The translations under genes and the position numbers were made by a program. DNA of 9,331 nucleotides, from the NCBI GenBank assembly GCA_934526185.1, contig CAKTAA010000081.1, positions 1 to 9,331 on the forward strand. Direction: 5' to 3'. Position 1 is the stretch's first letter; the number at the start of each line of letters is the position of its first letter. Origin of the DNA: an uncultured Eubacteriales bacterium (GTDB lineage Bacteria; Bacillota; Clostridia; Oscillospirales; CAG-272). This document shows, piece by piece, positions 5,398-9,331 of the stretch. The notes beneath the pieces are model-generated. The model was not told where the DNA came from, ran no database searches, and was given only the letters and a program-made list of their open reading frames with translations.

Positions 5398-5940
5398 TTA
5401 TCTGCCGCCGCTCAGTCTTACACGGGAGGCCAGTTTTTCGGAGAAAACCGTTTTGTACATCTCATGGTATTCCTCAAAACCGACAGTACAGCAGTACGTC
5501 ATAATCTCCATTTCCACGCCGAACAGGTTCACTTTCCAGTCCATCGCCGACAGTCCGCCAGCGATGTAAAATGCCTTTCGTTTCAGCCTTTGCCTGAGCT
5601 CAGGTCCCTCCTCTTCTGTACTCTCGATCTCCAGGAAAAAGCGCCGGCCGGTATATCGCGCAAGCAGGAGACTCAGCGCTTCCGTACCCACTCCATGCCC
5701 TCTGCACTGCGGCATAACCGCAAAATAATCGAGCAAAAGCAGATCATTCCAGAGAACGGAAACGGCTAACCCCAAAAAGCCCCCATGCTCATCTTCTATC
5801 GCCAGCATCTCCACGTATCCGGCATCTCTTTTTTCCAGCATCAGAGAAAATGGCTTTCTTTCATCCGGCGGAAAAGCGGCATAATATAATGCCTCAATAT
5901 TTTTTAATTGTTCAACTGTAACGGCTCTTACCAACCGCAT
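5398..5940 (-). CDS. GNAT family N-acetyltransferase
   Basis: A 180-residue GCN5-related acetyltransferase that would transfer acetyl from acetyl-CoA to an unidentified amine. The central strand and acetyl-CoA loop read LLLLDYFAVMPQCRGHGVG (67-85), with the motif A signature Q78-x-R80-G-x-G83-x-G85 followed by a helix. The N-terminal RLVRAVTVEQLKNIEALYYAAF is typical of the family's first strand and helix. The start at 5940 is chosen because AGGA lies eight bases upstream; a frame open to ATG 5976 adds twelve residues with no ribosome binding site. It begins 65 nt after the pyrB stop on the same strand and is probably the last gene of that operon. No hairpin with a T-run was found after its stop. 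Substrate cannot be predicted; it is not closely similar to the other GNAT at 7188-7817. Confidence 0.85.
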   Translation of the reverse strand: MRLVRAVTVEQLKNIEALYYAAFPPDERKPFSLMLEKRDAGYVEMLAIEDEHGGFLGLAVSVLWNDLLLLDYFAVMPQCRGHGVGTEALSLLLARYTGRRFFLEIESTEEEGPELRQRLKRKAFYIAGGLSAMDWKVNLFGVEMEIMTYCCTVGFEEYHEMYKTVFSEKLASRVRLSGGR

Positions 5941-6005
5941 GGCTATTTTCCTTTCTGCATTCGCTCCGGTTAGCACCGCCTGCGGCAGATGCTTTAAACA
6001 TCACC

Positions 6006-7139
6006 TTAGATTTCCCTCGTGTTGCCGTTTTTCGATACGTCGGCAACCGGCCAGACCTGCCCGCAGTATGCACAGCAATCAGAGCCGCACATGTGCTTTT
6101 TCAGAGCCGGCAGATATTTCTCATACTGTGTAATGCAGCGCGGATTTTTGCAGCGCCGTTCGTCCTCCTCCCTCGTGCCTAATTTTGTCTCCCGAACTGT
6201 ATAACCCGACAGCTTCCGTCCAGTTTCGCACATCTTCAGAATCAAAGCCATGCGGATATACATACCGTTTTCCGCCTGCCTGAAATACAGCGCACGCGGA
6301 TCTTCGTCCACCTCCGGCGTGATTTCATCCACCTTCGGCAGCGGGTGCAGAATTATCATATCCTTTTTCGCCAGCTTCATCTTATCCCCGGTCAGCACAT
6401 ATATCCCGGCCTCTCTCGCATAGGCCGCAGCAGAAGAGAATCTCTCCTTCTGAATCCGTGTCATATACAGAATATCCAGCTCTTTTAGACATTCCTCAAG
6501 TGTTTTCACCTCGTAAATCCTGCTGCCGGACAGCCGGACCATTGCCTTAATTTCCGCGGGTAGGCGCAGATAATCGGTTGATATCATATAAAACCGGTTG
6601 CCGGAAAATGATGACAGCGCCTGAAGCAGCGAATGAACGGTGCGGCCGTTCAGAAGATCACCGCAAATGCCGACAGCAAGTCCGGAAAGCGTTCCCTTTT
6701 CATTATAAATAGTGGTCAAATCCGTCAGTGTTTGCGTTGGATGCATATGTCCACCGTCACCGGCATTGATAACCGGAACGCCTGCATACAGGGCCGCAGC
6801 CGCAGCCGCGCCCTCGATCGGATGACGCATTACTATCAAATCGGTATAAGAGGATACGATCTTTACTGTATCTCTAAGCGATTCCCCTTTTGCAACCGAT
6901 GATTTATCCGGATCTGAAAAGCCGAGAATTTTTCCGCCCAGCCGCATCATAGCTGCCTGAAACGAAAGCTGCGTCCGAGTGCTCGGCTCATAAAAGAGAG
7001 TAGCCATGATTTTTCCGCGGCAGGTCTCAGCATAATCTGTCGGATGCTCCCGGATATCCCGGTACAGCCGGTAAAGCTCCTCCCACTCACCTGCCGCCAA
7101 ATCACTGAACTCAATTAAATGCTCCATTTTCATAGACAT
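6006..7139 (-). CDS. pyrB: Aspartate carbamoyltransferase with a C-terminal PyrI-like zinc-binding segment
   Basis: A 377-residue protein catalysing carbamoyl phosphate plus aspartate to N-carbamoyl-aspartate, the committed step of pyrimidine synthesis. Residues 1-304 are a full catalytic chain: FYEPSTRTQLSF (49-60) with the carbamoyl-phosphate loop S53-T-R-T56, SSVAKGES (80-87) with the 80s-loop lysine K84, MRHP (104-107), HPTQTLTD (133-140), TRIQKERF (227-234) and HPLPKVDEI (265-273). Every expected active-site residue is present. Free catalytic chains are about 300-310 residues; here a polar linker leads to C330-x4-C335 (CKNPRCIT) and C356-x2-C359 (CAYC), the zinc ligand spacing of E. coli PyrI (C109, C114, C138, C141). 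Extra cysteines occur at 351 and 355. The roughly 100-residue nucleotide-binding domain of PyrI is absent. The start at ATG 7139 has AAGGA eleven bases upstream; ATG 7133 would be farther. It lies 48 nt after the upstream GNAT and is probably cotranscribed. Confidence 0.95.
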   Translation of the reverse strand: MSMKMEHLIEFSDLAAGEWEELYRLYRDIREHPTDYAETCRGKIMATLFYEPSTRTQLSFQAAMMRLGGKILGFSDPDKSSVAKGESLRDTVKIVSSYTDLIVMRHPIEGAAAAAALYAGVPVINAGDGGHMHPTQTLTDLTTIYNEKGTLSGLAVGICGDLLNGRTVHSLLQALSSFSGNRFYMISTDYLRLPAEIKAMVRLSGSRIYEVKTLEECLKELDILYMTRIQKERFSSAAAYAREAGIYVLTGDKMKLAKKDMIILHPLPKVDEITPEVDEDPRALYFRQAENGMYIRMALILKMCETGRKLSGYTVRETKLGTREEDERRCKNPRCITQYEKYLPALKKHMCGSDCCAYCGQVWPVADVSKNGNTREI

Positions 7140-7187
7140 ACTGTTTGTCGTCCTTTCCGTTCTTGATGCTATACCGTAAATATATTT

Positions 7188-7817
7188 TTATAGAGAATCG
7201 TTGCCGCAGCCGTTTTCTGACGGAAAACCGCCGGATGAACCGGTTCGTGTAAAATCCTCACGCAAGGCCGCACATACGGATACGGTTCTGTATTTTCCTT
7301 TGATATACAGGGCATCGCGCAGCGTTCCCTCATATCGCATCCCGCAGCGTTTCATGACACGCAGGCTTCGTTCATTTTCCTCCATACACCGCGCCTCTAT
7401 GCGCTTTAGCTTCAGAGACAAAAAGCCATATTTCAGAACCATCCGGACGGCTTCCGATGCCAGTCCCCTCCCCCAGTAATCCGGATGAAATACATAACCA
7501 ATCTCTCCTGCATTGTTTAACTCGTCCAAACGGGCAAATCCACAGGTACCGATCATTTTATTTTCCTCACGCAGTACCACAGCCCAGTCAAAAAAACAGC
7601 CCTCGGCATACTGTCTTTGAAGATGCGTCAGGTAAGCTTTCGTATAAGCGGGACTCGGATGAGGATCCCACAGCAGGTATTCTGTCACATCTCCACGGCA
7701 GGCGTATGCATACATATCGCCGCTGTCGGCAGGCGTCATCTTCCGCAATCGCAGTCTCGGCGTTTCCAAAACCGGTATGCGGGACATCAACGCCGGTTCG
7801 TTTGTTTTCTGCAGCAT
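7188..7817 (-). CDS. GNAT acetyltransferase, RimJ/RimL-like
   Basis: A 209-residue acetyltransferase of the RimJ/RimL group, which acetylates N-termini of ribosomal proteins, other proteins or small molecules. Family features are ETPRLRLRKMTPADSGDMY (18-36), the acceptor-side EIGYVFHPDYWGRGLASEAV (105-124) with acetyl-CoA loop W115-G-R-G-L-A120, and ENERSLRVMKRCGMRYEGT near 147-165. The start at 7817 is chosen because AGGAG (7830-7826) lies eight bases upstream. The frame remains open for 36 more codons to 7925, but those starts lack ribosome binding sites and the extra stretch, with an isolated CIRCLLRKK, is unlike the family. The C-terminal tail after about residue 190 is low-complexity Gly/Ser-rich and non-conserved. 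It is the first gene of the minus-strand operon leading to pyrB. The acceptor is unknown; a link to pyrimidine synthesis is not implied. Confidence 0.88.
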   Translation of the reverse strand: MLQKTNEPALMSRIPVLETPRLRLRKMTPADSGDMYAYACRGDVTEYLLWDPHPSPAYTKAYLTHLQRQYAEGCFFDWAVVLREENKMIGTCGFARLDELNNAGEIGYVFHPDYWGRGLASEAVRMVLKYGFLSLKLKRIEARCMEENERSLRVMKRCGMRYEGTLRDALYIKGKYRTVSVCAALREDFTRTGSSGGFPSENGCGNDSL

Positions 7818-7825
7818 ATCAGCAG

Positions 7826-7830
7826 CTCCT
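7826..7830 (-). promoter_or_regulatory. Ribosome binding site fixing the RimJ-like GNAT start
   Basis: AGGAG on the minus strand lies eight bases before the ATG at 7817. The in-frame upstream ATGs (7877 and 7925) and the downstream one (7787) have no comparable site, so 7817 is preferred. Confidence 0.75.
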
Positions 7831-8105
7831 GTGCTTTCTTTTTCAGATTTTTTGCGCAACAAACAGCGGATACACATCGATTGTGTGCGGTTTCCATTAT
7901 AATTGTCGCTGATTTTCACAGGCATCGCGTATCTTCGTGTTACCGTTCGGCAAAGCGCTGTACGGTGTCCGGCTTTCCGGCATAAGCACCTAAATGGCTG
8001 AATTCAGTTTTTCGCCTCTAAAAATTATGAATTCGCTCTTTATAAAATATGCTTTTGTCCATTAGATGAAAGAAAAGTATAATTCGCTGTTTTCATGCCA
8101 AATTA

Positions 8106-8134
8106 AGTATAACTTATCTTTTGGAAAAATGCAA
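8106..8134 (-). promoter_or_regulatory. Sigma-A promoter for the GNAT-pyrB-GNAT operon
   Basis: On the minus strand, TTGCAT (8134-8129) and TATACT (8111-8106) are 17 bp apart. Transcription would begin near 8099, leaving about 280 nt of untranslated leader before the GNAT start at 7817. A second TATAAT at 7901-7896 lies closer to the gene but has no acceptable -35, so it is not preferred. The long leader could carry regulation. Confidence 0.65.
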
Positions 8135-8200
8135 GCGCTTTTTTGGCTCATCTCTTGTGTCTATACCGGGCAGAGCAGTGTCCAGGGATGAATATTCAAA

Positions 8201-8223
8201 GGCCGGCTTACGTGTGCCCGGCC
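8201..8223. other. GC-rich hairpin between divergent promoters
   Basis: GGCCGG (8201-8206) is complementary to CCGGCC (8218-8223) around an 11-nt loop. On the minus strand it is followed by TTTGAATATT, too weak a U-run for a confident terminator; on the plus strand no T-run follows. It may act as a transcriptional insulator or a protein-binding palindrome. Confidence 0.3.
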
Positions 8224-8330
8224 GCGCATGGAAACCATAAAAGCTCACCCGAGCCCGCTGTTTTCAGAATATTTTGACTTTCAAGCATTCTTCAAGGTGT
8301 TTTCATAAGAGCGTCACATTTTCAGTGTAG

Positions 8331-8336
8331 TATAAT
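8331..8336 (+). promoter_or_regulatory. Candidate -10 element for the htrA gene
   Basis: A perfect TATAAT lies 46 bp upstream of the htrA ATG, but no good -35 is found 16-18 bp before it. TTGACT at 8274-8279 is too far away to pair with it. The promoter may be activator-dependent, which would suit a stress-induced protease. Confidence 0.4.
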
Positions 8337-8382
8337 ACCGTAAACCAAATCAAGTACAAACAATAACGGGATGGAGAAAGGA

Positions 8383-9331
8383 ATGAGTGAGATGACGGAA
8401 AACAACAATTTCCAAAACAGGCAGGAGCAAAATGGAAATCCGGAAAAGAAGGCGACTTCCTTTCCCGTGTACAGCAACATTTATGAGGCATTCAACCAGA
8501 GCAGCGGGAATGATACAGGACGGCTTGGTAAGGAAAATACCGATTTTTCCATGCCGGATTCCGAGCGGACGTCTTTTGGAGAAGCAAATAAAAATCAAAG
8601 GAAAAAATCAAAGTTTTTAACAAGACGCGCCGGTGCGCTGCTGGTATCGGCCTGTATTCTGCTTTCCTTCTGCTTCGGCATTGCCGGTATGTATGCAGGA
8701 AGTAAAATCTTCGGCGGATCGGAAATCGGTCAGGGAGATATCAATACGCAGGGTACGCCCACCAGCAATAACAACACGGGGAGCACCGGAAACGCCGCGC
8801 TGACCTATGCCGAGCCGGATAATGACAAATATCTGTCGATATCCGAAATTGCCGCCATGAACGCCAACGCTGTGGTGGAAATCGTTACACAAGTCACAAG
8901 CAATTATTTTTATCAGCAATATACACAGGAAGGCGCCGGCAGCGGCGTAATTGTAACCGCCGACGGTTATATTGTTACAAACAACCATGTCATCGAGGAT
9001 GCCGACAACATCAGCGTCCGTCTCAAGAACAGCGAAATATATGAAGCCACGCTTATCGGTACCGATCCGGAAAACGACATTGCCGTTATAAAAATCGAGG
9101 CAGAAGGTTTGACAATAGCAACACTCGGCGATTCTGACACGCTGCAGGTAGGAGAGCTCGCCGTGGCGATCGGCAATCCTCTCGGTACACTCGGCGGTTC
9201 TGTGACTGACGGCATCATCAGCGCACTTGACCGTGAGATTACTATCGACGGCGAAACCATGCGCCTGCTGCAAACCAATGCGGCTGTCAATCCCGGCAAC
9301 TCCGGAGGCGGACTCTTTAATGCAAAGGGAG
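8383..9331 (+). CDS. HtrA/DegP-like membrane-anchored serine protease (partial, C-terminus cut)
   Basis: The first 316 residues of a trypsin-like protease of the HtrA/Do family, which degrades or refolds damaged proteins at the cell surface. Residues 1-82 are polar, Asn/Gln-rich and presumably cytoplasmic, ending in basic KSKFLTRR. A hydrophobic segment near 83-105 is a single membrane anchor, followed by a flexible Gly/Ser/Thr/Asn linker (about 111-140). The protease domain carries the triad His202 in TNNHVIE, Asp232 in ENDIAVIK and Ser307 in NPGNSGGG, all intact. Substrate-pocket segments GAGSGVIVTADGYIVTNNH (184-202) and AIGNPLGTLGGSVTDGIIS (262-280) match the family. The start has GGAG six bases upstream of ATG 8383. 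The usual C-terminal PDZ domain would lie beyond the right edge. It is transcribed divergently from the pyrB operon. The gene is likely a DegP/HtrA-type homologue, but the exact orthologue cannot be fixed from the fragment. Confidence 0.93.
   Translation, partial: MSEMTENNNFQNRQEQNGNPEKKATSFPVYSNIYEAFNQSSGNDTGRLGKENTDFSMPDSERTSFGEANKNQRKKSKFLTRRAGALLVSACILLSFCFGIAGMYAGSKIFGGSEIGQGDINTQGTPTSNNNTGSTGNAALTYAEPDNDKYLSISEIAAMNANAVVEIVTQVTSNYFYQQYTQEGAGSGVIVTADGYIVTNNHVIEDADNISVRLKNSEIYEATLIGTDPENDIAVIKIEAEGLTIATLGDSDTLQVGELAVAIGNPLGTLGGSVTDGIISALDREITIDGETMRLLQTNAAVNPGNSGGGLFNAKG

Larger units (their letters stand above)
7818..8382. other. Divergent intergenic region between the pyrB operon and htrA
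   Basis: About 560 bp without a convincing gene. It holds the minus-strand promoter at 8106-8134 and a long leader of about 280 nt toward the GNAT gene. I saw no PyrR-binding loop, no hairpin with a U-tract and no recognised riboswitch in that leader. AATTCGCT occurs at 8030-8037 and 8081-8088; AAGTATAA occurs at 8075-8082 and 8105-8112. CTGAATTCAG is a 10-bp palindrome near 8000. A GC-rich hairpin (8201-8223) and a TATAAT (8331-8336) lie on the htrA side. A 28-codon frame at 7897-7983 (minus) has only a poorly spaced AGGTG and was not called. Confidence 0.6.

Noticed and set aside
7818..7925. N-terminal extension of the RimJ-like GNAT, including an isolated CIRCLLRKK motif
   Set aside because: No ribosome binding site for the upstream starts, whereas AGGAG precedes the ATG at 7817; the extension is unlike the family. 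A faint resemblance to small CxxC proteins is too short to support a gene.
7897..7983. 28-codon minus-strand frame in the pyrB operon leader as a possible leader peptide
   Set aside because: AGGTG is only three bases from its ATG, the peptide has no run of regulatory codons, and no attenuator hairpin follows.
8274..8302. TTGACT upstream of htrA as its -35 element
   Set aside because: No -10 at 16-18 bp; the clear TATAAT at 8331 is far too distant.
8617..9273. 218-codon minus-strand open frame
   Set aside because: It is antisense to the htrA coding sequence, whose catalytic triad and domains are clear; the minus frame shows no family and no ribosome binding site.

Overview
The window looks like a chromosomal segment of a low-to-mid GC Gram-positive anaerobe of the Bacillota, most probably class Clostridia. 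The reasons are strong AAGGAGG-type ribosome binding sites, sigma-A promoters, a Clostridia-style S12 protein, a small L7Ae-family gene ahead of rpsL, a DUF1848 protein, and a membrane-anchored HtrA with a long polar cytoplasmic N-terminus. This is inference from gene content; no rRNA or taxonomic marker was searched.

Layout. (1) 1-709, minus strand: head of the str ribosomal operon, with a near-consensus promoter (681-709), an L7Ae/L30e-family gene (291-530) and the first 54 codons of rpsL (1-162), which runs off the left edge. (2) 903-2994, plus strand: a compact unit with a good promoter (903-931), a DUF1848 protein with a C-terminal radical-SAM-like cysteine cluster (977-1903), a DUF952 protein that appears to start at ATA (1922-2239), a possible 25-codon coupled ORF (2239-2316), a flavodoxin-fold protein with an iron-sulfur-flavoprotein cysteine motif (2313-2882) and a strong intrinsic terminator (2954-2994). 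(3) 2995-3245: convergent intergenic DNA with unexplained inverted repeats. (4) 3246-5162, minus strand: a GH36-type alpha-galactosidase in DNA clearly AT-richer than its surroundings. (5) 5398-8134, minus strand: a probable operon of a RimJ/RimL-type acetyltransferase, aspartate carbamoyltransferase (pyrB) carrying a C-terminal PyrI-like zinc domain, and a second, unrelated GNAT. A promoter lies about 300 nt upstream of the first gene. (6) 8383-9331, plus strand: the N-terminal part of an HtrA/DegP-like serine protease, cut by the right edge with its catalytic triad present.

The genes do not form one pathway. Most are housekeeping or metabolic: ribosome, pyrimidine synthesis, envelope protein quality control, and galactoside use. 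The least explained part is the DUF1848-DUF952-flavoprotein unit, which pairs two proteins with predicted Fe-S-type cysteine clusters under one promoter and terminator. The pyrB fusion with only the zinc-binding part of PyrI is the other point worth following. No CRISPR array, tRNA, rRNA, transposase or phage gene was seen.
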